Part shown: positions 12,656 through 25,402 of the stretch, in pieces | How the letters are laid out: every line of letters starts with the position of its first letter | How positions within the stretch are numbered: the first letter of the stretch is position 1 | Assembly: GCA_037962975.1 (NCBI GenBank) | Contig: CM075673.1 | Span: forward strand, 17,530,001 to 17,594,000 | Length of the DNA: 64,000 bases | Reading direction: 5' to 3' | Source of the DNA: Clitoria ternatea | Lineage: Eukaryota > Streptophyta > Magnoliopsida > Fabales > Fabaceae | Translations under genes and position numbers: made by a program | Notes under the pieces: generated by a model | Told to the model about the DNA's origin: nothing | Database searches by the model: none | Seen by the model: only the letters and a program-made list of their open reading frames with translations

Positions 12656-13068
12656 GTATAAATGTTTTGAATTTGATGTTTTTTGTTGATTTTTATCACT
12701 CTCCAAAAACCCCCAATACATATTGTGTTACATAAATTTCCTAAATAAAAAGATGTAGCCAATGGTTTTAGGAGAAACCTCTGATTTCAATTAACTGTAC
12801 ATGTTTACAAGTTTTCCTATTCAACATTAGTTTGAAGAGAAAAATACCTAAGCAATCAAGGTCACTGATAGCCGCAAAGATAACCTAAGAAGAAGGTTTA
12901 TGCAGATAAACGATAATGTTGCAATGACTGTGAAAAAAGGTATGAATATGATTTTAAGGAGAGACTATGAAAAAGGTTTTAAAGACAGAGTATAAAGATG
13001 AGATCACAGTGTTGTGAGTTTTTACTAGGGCATCAAAGATTGTTTTTTTTCTTTTTAAGGAAGATATT
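12656..13068. other. AT-rich spacer
   Basis: Upstream side of the Ulp1-like gene. No coding potential, terminal repeat or clear promoter that I can identify. Confidence 0.45.
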
Positions 13069-13312
13069 TAGGCCTCATTTACTTTCAGAAAACATTTTTA
13101 ATTTCATTTTTTTATTTTTACTTGTAATTACAAAACTATCATCCTAGTTTTAATTACAAAATTGTAACATTGTTTATCATTTTCAAAAGTTTGTATAGGA
13201 AACAATAAGAACGGGGAATATTATTTTTAGTGTTTCATGCATAAACTTTTGGAAATTGAAAACAATGTTACAATTTTATAATTAAAGTTATTGAAAAGTA
13301 AACGGGCTTTTA
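13069..13312. mobile_element. Fold-back MITE candidate
   Basis: A roughly 244-bp unit whose two halves are near reverse complements. The left end GGCCTCATTTACTTTC pairs with the right end GAAAAGTAAACGGGC. An inner 44-bp arm (about 13150-13195, containing AAAATTGTAACATTG) pairs with about 13238-13282. It has no coding capacity. The size, inverted termini and AT-rich core suit a MITE, hAT-like by the terminal flavour. I could not fix the exact borders or the target duplication. Confidence 0.55.
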
Positions 13313-16300
13313 ACTTTCTAAAGCATTCATAATTAAAATGTATTGTAATATTATTAATTTGACAAGAAATTCTTATACGAAGTGAAAGAGATTTCATTAA
13401 AGTATAAATCTCAAACACACACACCCCACACCGCACCATATAAACTTCATTCAATGTCCACCGAAGTCACCAACAACAATGGGAATGTAGGATAGTAGTG
13501 ACAAAGGAAAGGTTAATGGTTTAAGACAAGCGATACATAGGAGGAAGGAGGCAAAAAAACCATCTTTTATTTTTTTCTTTTGCTTCTATTTCCACTGATG
13601 TTCATTGTCATTTTCTTAAAAGAGGTGACAACATTTAGGAGTGAGGAGATGATAGAGTTCGGGGTTAAAGAGGACAAAACTATTTAATTTTTTCTTTTTG
13701 TTTGATTCTATTTTCTTCCTTTTGTTTATGGGGATGGGGAACGATGTTTAGGGGTAAGGAGGCGATGGTGTTGAAGGGTGAACTCATTTCACTTTTATTC
13801 ATTTATATTCTGTCTTTAGTGTTTTCTTCTTTTTTGTTTTTCATTACTCGTGTTTTGGCTTTTATTTGGGTTATGTGGTACGATGGTGGTTGTGTTTTTC
13901 AGTTTTATGATTGAGACATCAACAATGGTAGGTTTTGTGATGTAGTGGTTGTGTTGGGTTACGAGGCACTATGGGTGATCAAGGGGATAGGGGTTCTAGC
14001 AAGAAATATGGTGGGTGGTGGTTTTAGGAGAGAGAAACATGGTAGGAAGGTGGTGGTCGGCATGATAAAAGGAAACCAGTAATAAAAGATAAAAGACAAT
14101 TTTTAAGGGTGACCTATAATTTAATAAATTATTTTAAAAAAATTGACGTGTTAATGCTAAAGTGAATTTTTATTAGTAACCTTAATATTTAACAAAAGAA
14201 ACTTATTGTTAAGGACTAAAACCAACCATTTAAAATAGTTTAAGGGTTGAAAACTAAAAACAATATAGTTAGGGTTTAAAACCCAAATCAAGATAAGATT
14301 AGTGATAAAAAAACTTATTCAAACCTATAAAATTTGTATAAGTCGAAATAAGTTAATAGGACTAGTTGAATTGGTTAAATAATGTGTGAATTGTTGTAAG
14401 TCCCTAATACAAATTCGATTCCTAATGAAATAAAAAAATATTACTCTAATATAAAAAACATTATTGTAATTAAAGAATAATTTACTATCATTTTTAGTTT
14501 TAAATGACAACAATGAAATTAAATATGAAAATAAACAAGGTGATTATTAAGGCTTTGAACGTTGAAAGTCAAATATACATGAACCGCGATGAAATAGTTG
14601 TATGTCATATAAGGTATTTAATTATATTTATTAATTACTACTTTCATTTTAAATATGAGTAAAAGTAATTGATTTCACACATACTAAGAGTTGGAATTAA
14701 TTATTTATATTAATATTATTATATATTTTATTTAATTTCCAAAAATATCTTTAATGTTATTTATTGATAAAGAATTAATTGCCTTGGGAATATATAAGGA
14801 GTACATATTTGTTAAAAAAAATATTTAATGACATTAGAAAAGTATAATTTTGTTTATATTAAGGGACAAAAAAATTTCACTAAAATTCACTTATATTTGA
14901 AATTGGAGGTATATTTAGTTAAGTGTGAATACAGTAGTATTACATATCCTCGTTTAATTTTTGGAAGAATACAACCTTTTCCTTGATGTGTATTTAAATT
15001 CCTGGTTTGATTCTTTAAGTTTTTTAAATCAATTCAGTCCTTTATATTTATTTATTGTAATATTGCCCTTTTTTTAATACTCCAACACTCGTTATATGTT
15101 TTTCTTCTTCCACAAAGATATAGAACTTTGTCTTTCCCTTATTGTACTCACTTCTAGCTATGAAATTCACATTGCAATTTATCTTCTTACACATATTCCT
15201 TAGTCCTTGTTGCATTTAGTATGTGAAATTTATCTGAGTGTTTGAATCATACCATAATATGTATGAATTTCCAATAACATCAAAAGCGTTAATCTGATTC
15301 AATAATAACCATTGACAAAACAAAGTTATGATATTTAAGGGGAAAATACAATAAGAAAACTTAAACATAAAAGAAAAAATTTGCAAAAAAATATATTATA
15401 GAACCACATCATGAATTTAAATAATCATAAATTTTATAAATAAATACCCTTGCCTATGATCATACACATACATATATAACTAATGGTTAAAAGTTATATA
15501 TATGGGCCAATAGTCATTATCTCACTTTTTACCACATGTAGCTAACGATTTACTTTTACAAGTCATATATTCGATAATGAAATTAGTCAAAAATGGACGG
15601 AGGATTGAAACATTTTGAAAATAGAGTTCCCCTGACACAATTATAGTTACAATGACTTAACTGATTATGTAACAACGTTAGTTTATGAAAGTAGGAATTC
15701 AGACCCTCAAGACTCATGAGGACACTCTGTTAAGCTTTCGATGGAAAGCTTGAGGTTTTTTTCGCCTGTTCCTCTGAGGTAAATATAAGAACGTCGAGCA
15801 AATATGAATAAGAAACTTGGCATAGAAGGGAACAAAGAACTAGAAAAAGGATTAAAAGTGGTACGAAAAAAGCTGAGATAAGGATTAAAAGTAATAAGAG
15901 AAAGGATGAGATAAGAGGATGATAAAGAACAGGTTATTTAATCTAATTTGACTTGGTAACTGTTAGTAAATTTTTCTTTAATAGTAATCATGATTAGTTG
16001 TGAATAAAAGTAGTCTATAAAATTCAAGATGTAATAATTGGTTTGATAATTGGGTTAACATTTAATAACAGATATTAATGTTCACTTATTATTTATATGA
16101 TTTAATTAGAAATAAATAGTTAATTATATTTGATTTCTATAATTATTTTGAGAATATATATAAATAATCATTCAATTATTTGATAATTAAAGTTTTTGAT
16201 AATTATTTGATTGATTATCTGATTATTATTGATAATTATTTATTTATTAACTAGTCGTTATTTAATAATTTTGTGATAATCAATTATTTACTCATTAACT

Positions 16301-16350
16301 ATTTATTTGATGATTATTTAGTAATCAATTGATAATTATATTTAATAATA
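13313..16350. other. Gene-free AT-rich sequence
   Basis: No coding frame with recognisable content. 16060-16345 is very AT-rich with many ATTATTTA/GATAATTA-type words but no clean tandem period. I see no RNA gene. Confidence 0.5.
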
Positions 16351-17796
16351 AAGTATTGTCAGGTTCCCATAATTTCAGTTGTGAGACCCAGTGAACGATT
16401 TAGTTTCGATACTTCGGCCTAAGATTAGTGATCTAATAAAGAAACTAGTCCTATTAAGACCCTCTTGTGGTAAATCGAGTATGACAGGCCTGGTCTGACA
16501 AACCGGTAAGAACCTCAAGTATTTCTAACGACCGATCATACATATACTTTTGGATATCTGATAGTAGCACGGTCAATCCTTAATGACTCGTTTCAATGAT
16601 TTAGGAATTTTTCCTGAAGGGACCGAATCCTAATTTGGGCCTTATCGACCTCGTTTCTTAAAGAAATAATTAATTCAAATTGAACCCCCAAATTTGGCCT
16701 AAACACCTTCAGTGTTTGGTACCTAACTTTTGCATATAAGCTTAGAATTAAATGATTTCAGTCTTGATTTCTTTGTTATGAAAAGATCTACAATCTCTAT
16801 TTTTGATCCTGAACCCCAATTCTCACTCTGCCACCCTCAAAATTGAGAGCCAAGTATTTGTACTTTGAAAACTCATTATTTGATCCTTTTAATTTACGCA
16901 TGGTTCATTTGAAAATTATAACTTTTTCATTTGACCTTTGATTCATGCAAACTTAGTCTCATAATTTTCGTAACTAAATTCTCTACGATCTTGGCAAAGA
17001 CCTCGAAAGCTAGATCTGCCTGAGTTAGCACAGGTTTCATGTTCTTCCTTGACCTGTTTCATTTTCGTAACAACACTCCACCATTTTAGGAAATATTACA
17101 TGTTTTTTCTCATACGATATTAGAATTTCTCCATTCTTCTTTCTATGACTTTGTATCGAGGAACTCTACAAGTTTCATTAGAAGCACGAGGGCTGATTTC
17201 CAAAGGAAAAATATTTACAAATCTATCTTTTCAGTTAATTTTAATTCGAGAGCTCCAAGAGCACTTTATCTTGGTTTAGGCATAACTCGGGATAACAACC
17301 TTAGATTTTTGTGTATGATATATCAAATCGAAGATAAAATTAAGCTCTACAATCTTTGTGTTAATCATTTTCCCAGATTCACACTCCACAAATTATTCCC
17401 TATTTATTTTTTTCTGCCTTAGTTTCGGGTTCTTGAAAATCATGAACGCATTCAATTCCTTACGCGATAAGTTAATTTTCCGGTTGTTGATTTTTGGCAA
17501 CACCACTTCTAGCCAAAACCTTAGTGGCAAGGTGTCATTCCTAAATAATTCCAGCCCACTCCAAATCTCCACAAGATCTCTTAATCTCCTTGTCCAAGAA
17601 GCACTAAGTGCTTCTACCTTATTTTCTCCACTAAGCCCCCTCTTTCTCGGCAACATCATCATCACCTCACCTACCTCTTAATTTCCTTCTATTCCAGCAG
17701 CACACAACACCCCCATCCAACCAAAATTCACACCATCCTAACCACCACACTCCTCTTCATTCACTACCACGCACACACTAAAACCATCACACACTA
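16351..17796 (-). repeat. Old LTR-like dispersed repeat
   Basis: A more complex, less AT-rich block. The part at about 17080-17350 is similar, as reverse complement, to 57460-57720: for example both share TTCGATTTGATATATCATAC-type text and a following AAAGTGCTCT...GAGCTC...GAATT stretch. The family resembles Gypsy LTR or leader sequence. The non-coding LTR retrotransposon at 17797 is inserted into the same background, which resumes at 22415. I cannot define its ends, and the strand is relative to the 57-kb copy. Confidence 0.45.
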
Positions 17797-18206
17797 TGTT
17801 GGGAAATTGGTTGACTGGGGCGTGTGGAATCACACTTTCCTTAAGGGTTTATGCGCCTAAGGCGTGACCCCCCAGGATACAACAGTCCTTCTGTGTAATA
17901 CAGGAAGCAGAACTCACAAAAGGTAGATTTTTCGATGTAAACCCAGAACGGAAAGTATCTCTTAAAATAGGCAAGTCAGATATTATTTTTCTAATAAAGG
18001 AAAATAAATATAGCGGAAATAAATTGGTCAATTAAATCCCTTTAATGATAAAGATGTTACAGAATAATTAATTTAAACGGGAATTAATTGACACGTTTAA
18101 TTATAGTAACCGCATCAGATATTATTTCCCATTTAAAACGCAAATCGTAACTTCTGATTTTAATAAATGATTAAAAACTTTTGAAATATAAATAAAATTT
18201 CTAACA
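17797..18206 (-). repeat. 3' LTR (in element orientation) of the non-coding element
   Basis: 410 bp, TG...CA. It abuts CACTA on the outside and the purine-rich TGTGGGCGAT (minus strand, 18207-18216) on the inside. Confidence 0.85.
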
Positions 18207-18249
18207 ATCGCCCACATATTTCAAAAGTTTTTTTTTTAAAAAAAATTAG

Positions 18250-18840
18250 GTTTACATCATAGTGCAAATGCATCAGATCTGGTGTCTTCTGGACTATGAA
18301 CCAGACCCTAGACAGATAAACTTAACTTACAGTGAATTGGTGAAGCAAAGCTTCTATGAACCAAAATCACTTTAATGTAAGATAGCGGTATACCTATCAC
18401 ATTACACTTCCCGACTCTTTTTGCTGTTTTTGCCGTTTTGCGCGAATAGGCCTTGCGCGTGCCTGGTGATTCATGAGTGCTCTAGAAATTTCGCCATTTA
18501 ATTTCATAGGAGCGGCCCCACTCCACACTCACATAGGTGTTTCCATCAAGTGTATAATGCACTTTTATACACCACCCATAAGGGATATGGAAATCATTAA
18601 AAGCTTTTAAGCTTAACCATCATTCAGTGCAGTCTAGCACTTCTCACATACACCATAGGAAGAGAAAAATAAAAGAGTGCTAGCAAGACTAACTAAGTGA
18701 CTTGTTATTACCCATATGAACCTTCTTCATGGGATCTCCAATCACAAAGGTTGGGTTCCCATCACTGTTAGTTACAAATGGCTAAGTCTCATTCCCCTCG
18801 GTGTTTGACTCACTAGTTTTTCACTTTGTGAGTCTCAGGA
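18250..18840 (-). other. Compact complex block in the interior of the non-coding element
   Basis: This 0.6-kb part of the interior, next to the 3' LTR, is visibly less AT-rich than the remaining 3.2 kb. It includes a GC-rich core around 18430-18475 (GCGCGAATAGGCC then TTGCGCGTGCC), a block with GCGGCCCCACTCCACACTC near 18512, and regular non-repetitive sequence without a reading frame. Such a contrast suggests that this part is the functional or conserved RNA segment of the element; that is inference. Confidence 0.4.
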
Positions 18841-21800
18841 TCAAAATAATCTTTGATCCATGATTTGTAGCTACGTTACTTAATTATAATATACATGTAC
18901 ATGTCTCAATATAAATATTGTTATTTGTTTTTGCCTATTGGCAATCACAATATACGCTTATTAGCCTTAAAATTTACCAAGTAAAATAATAACTTGGTCT
19001 CTATTTTTTAATTTAGATGACTCAAGTCTACTTAAATGAATTCTAAGTGACAACTCCTCTTTTGAGGGTAAAATAAATTCACGTAGGAATTTATTCTTGG
19101 AAAAATTATTCATCATTGTGTCATTAAAATACAATGGAACACATAATATCAAAATTTATTCATGATAACTCCGTCAAGAATAAAATAAATTCATTTATGA
19201 ATTTATTCTCGTTTAAATTATTGGATTCTATCAACATCATATTTGCATTACCATATCATTGGTATGGTGGAAATCATTGCATAAAAATCTCATTAAAATT
19301 AGATTCAATAATCTTCCAATAATTTAAACACTTCTATTACACAACAAAATCATTTTTTTAGAAGAACACCACTTATCATAAGGGATCTTATATAACCTTG
19401 ATGAGAATTTTCTCCAAAATAATAATATATTTTTAAAATATATTATCACACTTCCTTACAATCATATTTGAGCTTAAAATCACATTTGTTTCATAACAAT
19501 CACATATTTAAGCTACTTATTAAATCAAATTAGATAACATAACTTATCGTAGCCTATCATGTAGGCATCAAAATAATATTTGAAACACAAATAATATCAT
19601 AATCATGTCATGTGTTACACATCATCAAGTTTAATTTCACAAATCATCATAGATAGACTCATCATCATCTTTGTCCCTTTTTTTAATTAAACACATTAAA
19701 TGCATGCATATCACAAATTACAAAAACTCCCATAACAAAACATTTTTGGCTATCAATTTTCAACGGTTAAAATGCAATAATTTCATTACATTTATATTAC
19801 AAATTAATAGTAGTAAATATGAACAACACCACTATTCTTTACTTCAACAAAAATTATTATAATTTTTTATTTTCATTAACGCAAGAGTTATAAAGAATAT
19901 AATTAACTTGACATTTACAAATATGTGCACAACTTTATCATAAAGAATATATGACAAGGCACCACCCATACATCTTGAACAAAATAGTTTCTATTCTCTT
20001 TTTTAGGAAATACACACCATAACATATACATGTAGTCCAATATATCCAAATATACCATATATTATTAATCTCATTTTTTTTCATGTGATATCCAAAGTCT
20101 TCTCATACTTGCAACATCATACGCAATACTATAAAATAACTCAAAGTTATGTCACCAAAATAGAATTTATTTCATTTGAATAGTCATAAATTCATGTGCT
20201 TATAAACATCCATTTAGCATTTCAAACAAATAAATACATAAATGGCAAATTAACATTCATCATCATGTTTTTTTTTTTGCTAATTGAGTGCTAAGGTAAA
20301 GAGAATTCAACACCTTAGAGACAACAAAATGAAATGGCATCCTAGACATATTTAGAATCAAACTCTATAGCAAGATGAGACTTTAAAAAAAAACAAGTCT
20401 CTTATAAATTTGAGCACAAATTTTTAGCAAAAACAATAACTCAATATTTAGCATATACATATATGTCATGGATCACACATAATATATTCAAATTAAGTTT
20501 CAACCATAGTTTCAACATCATGATATTCATATATCAAGTAGTTCACGCATTTTTTTTAACAATTAATAATACAATTATTAAATATAACAAGGAAAACAAA
20601 AATAGATTTCATCATCATCTTAAAAAGGAATAATACATTTTTTTTTATATTCGGTTCATAACAATAATATTAGTGTAGAAAACACTCATCAATATTAACA
20701 TTACTATGACTAGAAAGTTACACAAATGTAACAAGTTATGCATATTAAATTGCAATAAAAAGTTATTAGGATTTAAAAAAATGTATTCATCCCTGTTACT
20801 CACGACGACAGGCACACAAATTTAAAGAATTTTCACCAGGTATACAAATTTTAATAAGCCTTATGCAATATATCACCACCACGTTAATGGTTACAATGAA
20901 AGAAATAGAGACAAGACCAACATAACATCACAACCATAAAACTAACCAATATACCACTCTTAGTATTTAATATACCAAAGCTCAAATTTTGAGTTTAATA
21001 CATTTTTTTAATTATTTCAAGAAGACAAGCGCATCTTTATCTTTATCAACAAGAACACTAAGATATAAATTTTAACAAATATAATGCATCATAATTTTTC
21101 AAAATTATTTGCTTTGAATGTAATTATGTAAATCATCAAATATCATTGATATAACATTTCATCCATTCAAATAGCGCAAGTATATATAACAACTAGTGGA
21201 CTTTTCCATTTTTTTTTCAAATATAGCATTCTATTTTAATCATTAATATAGCTTTCACAAAATGGCATACAATTGCATAAAAATATTTTTCTACACTTTT
21301 TAATTAGATTAGGACAAGTAACAGTATGCTAAAACAAACTCAACAGACCAATTATCCAATTTGTTTTTAAACCATCAAATTCCAAATCTAAATTAAATGA
21401 CAAAACTTTAGATGTATTTTCACATGCTAATAAGATATCACACAAATTAAAAACTTAATTTCATAAACTCAATCAACTCAAAATAATTGTAATTATGCTA
21501 GAATATACATTAAAATATAAAGTAACATTCCATTTTACTAATACACAATCTCATGTTGAATTTTCAGTATTGATCAAAACCAATGATAAGTAAGTTTGGA
21601 AAGTTATAATATACTATTATATTAAATTTAAATGAAATCTTATAGCAACCTTTTTTCTTTTGAAACAGGAAATTTATTTAGTTGAAACAAAATTCAATGA
21701 TCTTTCTATGTATAACTCATATCAAGCACGTATATGTCTCAATTTTTTTTTAAAAAAAATTAGTATTACATGGGAATCCATTGAATTTTCTTTTGTAGAA

Positions 21801-22004
21801 TCATAATTGTAAGACAGGACAAGGATATATTATATCACGTACAGAACATAAACATACTGCATAAACTAGTACCGCACAATGAAGAATTTTTTTTTTAAAG
21901 GATTAAAATAACAATGATAACATAATAAACAAAAGCACTCGAAAATCCAAATTCATGAGAAAGGTGAGAAATATTAACCTGTAGAATGCATAAACCCTTA
22001 AGAT
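18841..22004 (-). other. AT-rich filler of the non-coding element
   Basis: Interior of the LTR element with stops in all frames. Around 19065-19105 and 19170-19210 are two similar AATAAATTC...GAATTTATT small palindromes. Otherwise it is low-complexity A/T-rich sequence. Confidence 0.5.
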
Positions 22005-22414
22005 TGTTGGAAAATTGGTTGACTGGGGCGTGTGGAATCACACTGTCCTTAAGGGTTTATGCGCCTAAGGCGTGACCCCCCAGGATACAACAGTCCTTCT
22101 GTGCAATACAGGAAGCAGAACTCACAAAAGATAGATTTTTCGATGTAAACCCAGAACAGAAAGTATCTCTTAAAATAGGCAAGTCAGATATTATTTTTCT
22201 AATAAAGGAAAATAAATATAGCGGAAATAAATTGGTCAATTAAATCCCTTTAATGATAAAGACGTTACAGAATAATTAATTTAAACGGGAATTAATTGAC
22301 ACATTTAATTATAGTAACCGCATCAGATATTATTTCCCATTTAAAACGCAAATCGTAACTTCTGATTTTAATAAATGATTAAAAACTTTTGAAATATAAA
22401 TAAAATTTCTAACA
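22005..22414 (-). repeat. 5' LTR (in element orientation) of the non-coding element
   Basis: 410 bp, TG...CA, nearly identical to 17797-18206. The outside flank is CACTA (22415-22419). The inside flank reads ATCTTAAGGGTTTATGC on the minus strand, not a recognised tRNA primer site. Confidence 0.85.
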
Positions 22415-23594
22415 CACTAAATTTTCAATCCTCTTTCTTCCTCCTCATACCCATAACCCGTGAACCCCTTTCCATATAGACTTTATTTTATTTCATCTCT
22501 ACCACCAAGGATCACTATTCTAATAGCTGATTCTCTTGGTCTCACCTTTCCTTGGTTGTGGACTCCTCTTGGGAAATCAAGGTAAGATTCTTAAGTTTGG
22601 CTCTTGAAACCTTGTTTTCCTCTCTTCCATTCAAATTTCCAACAACATGCATGTTATTTTGGGTCATTCCATTTTCTATTTTGGGCCCAAAATATGACTC
22701 CTTTTGGTTTGCTTGGGTTGCATGGCTCATTTTTAGGTACCGTAGAATGATCGACGATAATCAATGATGAACGGTGAAAAGTTTCCAGCAAACGGTAAAC
22801 CTTCGACAATTAATTCTTTCATTTTTGATTAAAAATCATGGTTGTCCTATTATTTCCCTTGCTAGCCGTGACTTATGAGTTGATGGACTCTTGCATGTTG
22901 ATTTTAAAGGATCAGGGAGTGATCGGGAGCTACCGGAGTAAGTTTGGCAACGATAAGTTAAATTATGGTGATCGATTCTTTTTCTTTCACCAAAATCGAG
23001 ACTTTACCATGAGGTAAGAAGGGTCTCATCCTATTTTTATTCGATATAAATTGCTCAATATCATGCCTTTAGTATCAGGGGATAACCCCTTCAAATTTCG
23101 CAACAATCTGATGGTTAGAATAGGAATTACGTAATTTATCAATGTCGCTGTGATTATGATTGTATTTTGCGATTTTATGTGTTTCTAGGATTTTTTGTAA
23201 AACAATGTCTCAAATCTTGAACGTTCCGTTAAAATTTTATTCGAGTTTAAGTTATTACATAAAATATCAAAATTTAGGATAGTAATGCAGGCACGGTTGG
23301 AAATTTGATATGAAATTGCTTATAAATTTTTTATTATCATATATAATTTATTATATTTATCCGCTATCTTAATTAAATTAACTGACTAAAGTTATACGAG
23401 TAAGTTCAACAAAATTATGTGAAATGAGATATTTTACCAATTTAATTACAATCATGCTTCGTCTTGGAATTTGGTGGCATCCTTAATATTTTACGAGATT
23501 GATCGAAAGAAATTTTTATAAAATAAAATACGAAGAAAAATTTTTGGTAACAAAAGAAACACAAAGCCAAGAAAATAAGGTGTAACGATTTTTC

Positions 23595-23598
<4 letters not shown>

Positions 23599-23625
<27 letters not shown>
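23599..23625. repeat. (TA)n microsatellite
   Basis: Uninterrupted TA dinucleotides over about 27 bases. Confidence 0.9.
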
Positions 23626-23629
<4 letters not shown>

Positions 23630-23831
23630 GAAATGGAATTTTAAAGTATTTTTATTGAGAAAATTTTCTTGGCAAAGATGGTGATGTTGTACTAAGGACT
23701 AAAAAAAGGATAGTTGATAAAGGAAGAAATATGAAATTTTGATGAAATAATAAAAAAATAATATTTTTGGAAATTATAAAAAAAGGCTTGTGGTAGACTA
23801 ACTAGAATGAGTGTGAATTAAGGAATTAAAG

Positions 23832-23859
<28 letters not shown>
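23832..23859. repeat. (TA)n microsatellite
   Basis: Uninterrupted TA dinucleotides over about 28 bases, 200 bases after the previous one. Confidence 0.9.
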
Positions 23860-23865
<6 letters not shown>

Positions 23866-25402
23866 GTGTGTATGCTAAAAACACTAGAGTCTAAGGAGAA
23901 ATAAAAGGTAAGGTCACGTGTAGTGCTAATTAAAATGAAGTTTAATGAGTTGAGAAGAAAGTGGCTAAAAATAAGAAGTTAAAAGAAAGGGGAGGAATAT
24001 TTATGTTGAAATTAATTAGTGAAGTCTAGTAAAAATAAATGCTGACTTAATTAGTATACGAATAACTTAGGATAATTTAATCCGATGGTAGCAAATAAGT
24101 AACAATGATATGAGTTATTGGTACCTTAAGTAAATTTAAGGTGTACTTTTGGAATAAGTATAACTATTCAATAGCATTTAAAAAGTTAAATGGCTAAAGT
24201 GTATTTAAAATAGTTCGCTTAGGTGATATACTTGATAGTTATATAAGATTATTTAGTAACTAGAAATGATTATGGATATGAAAAGGTATACTAGAGGTGT
24301 AAAATTTACTATTAATAAGGTCGATTAGTTAGAGAGGTAATCAAGATAAATAGTCTGATATGTGTATTATTAAAGTAAGTAACTATACTTAAATTACTTA
24401 TAAGGACATATCCATGAGTTTATTTATATTAGAATGCGTGATTCTATTACCATGATAATATATACGATGATTATTATGTGATGCTTGTATAATGAATGTC
24501 ATGTGTGACGATTGTTATATGACTGTGTACATGGATGTATATGTGTTGATTATGTGATAAAATACATAATGGTGTTGTATGATGAAATTCATGTGGGACG
24601 TGATTTGATAAAAAATACTTAAGGAATATCATGTACTGATAAAATGAATTACGTGATGAATACATGGGACTTGTATGATGCATTGGAAGAATTATGTTAA
24701 GATGGATAAGTTAAAATAAAAACAAGAAAAGAAAAATGAGGATATGTCTCGGTAAGGATCTCGAGGTGACTAATTTGTGGAAATAATGTAATAATTGATC
24801 GGATTCAGTGTAATGATAGGTGTTGCGGTGCCCATATTACCCCAAGATTTTATGGTTTTGTATGTTCAAAACTCATTTCATTCTTAATAATCGGGAGAGG
24901 TGTGTTATGATTTGAGTGAGTGTGAAAGAGTAATAAATAAGGAAAAATGTTTAATAAGGAAAACCAGAACGAGGTGAGCTCTAGTCGCTCTAGTGGGTAG
25001 GGGTATACAGACGGATTGATATATACAATATGTATATATATATGTGTAAGGTTGAGAGGGAGGAGTTGGGCCTATATGTATCATGATGGCTAAGAAAAAG
25101 ATCACAATTAATGAAATAGAACTCATACATTACGTTATTTTATCTGTGTGAATTTGTGTTTGTATGTGATTGAATTAATAACGGTATTGTGATGGTTAGT
25201 GGTGAGGGGAGAGTAAAGAGTTGTGTATGTAAAGATGATTGAATGGGACCGAGTAGAGATAGATAACTTAGAATGAATCAAATAGATACCCCAATGAAGA
25301 AGAGAGTGTAATTTTACAACCTGTTTGGATTGTGTGGGAGGGATGTCAGTGATGACACCTCTCTGATTAATATGGGAGTAGATACTCACCCTTATAAACT
25401 TT

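Larger units (their letters stand above)
17797..22414 (-). mobile_element. Complete non-coding LTR retrotransposon, 4.6 kb
   Basis: Two 410-bp LTRs (17797-18206 and 22005-22414) begin TGTTGG and end CTAACA on the plus strand. The element is flanked by a perfect 5-bp duplication CACTA (17792-17796 and 22415-22419). The 3798-bp interior has no gag, pol or other long frame. Orientation is inferred as minus: reading minus, TGTGGGCGAT lies immediately before the 17797-18206 LTR, resembling the GTGGGAGAT polypurine tract of plant Copia elements. No tRNA-Met primer site (TGGTATCAGAGC) follows the other LTR in either orientation. The LTRs differ at only about eight positions by eye, so the insertion is fairly young. 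It would need proteins from another element to move. Confidence 0.85.
22415..25402. other. Repeat remnants with TA microsatellites
   Basis: Continuation of the older repeat that the non-coding element entered. It begins CT-rich (22420-22560), passes through mid-complexity sequence (22560-23100), then becomes AT-rich with two TA microsatellites. No domain is recognisable in any frame. It is probably decayed retrotransposon LTR or leader sequence. Confidence 0.4.

Noticed and set aside
17849..18031. 60-codon minus-strand frame repeated at 22057-22239
   Set aside because: The two near-identical frames are the two LTRs of one element, not a gene pair.
22552..22767. 71-codon frame after the non-coding element
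   Set aside because: Hydrophobic and uncharacterised, opposed by an equally long minus frame, in decayed repeat sequence.
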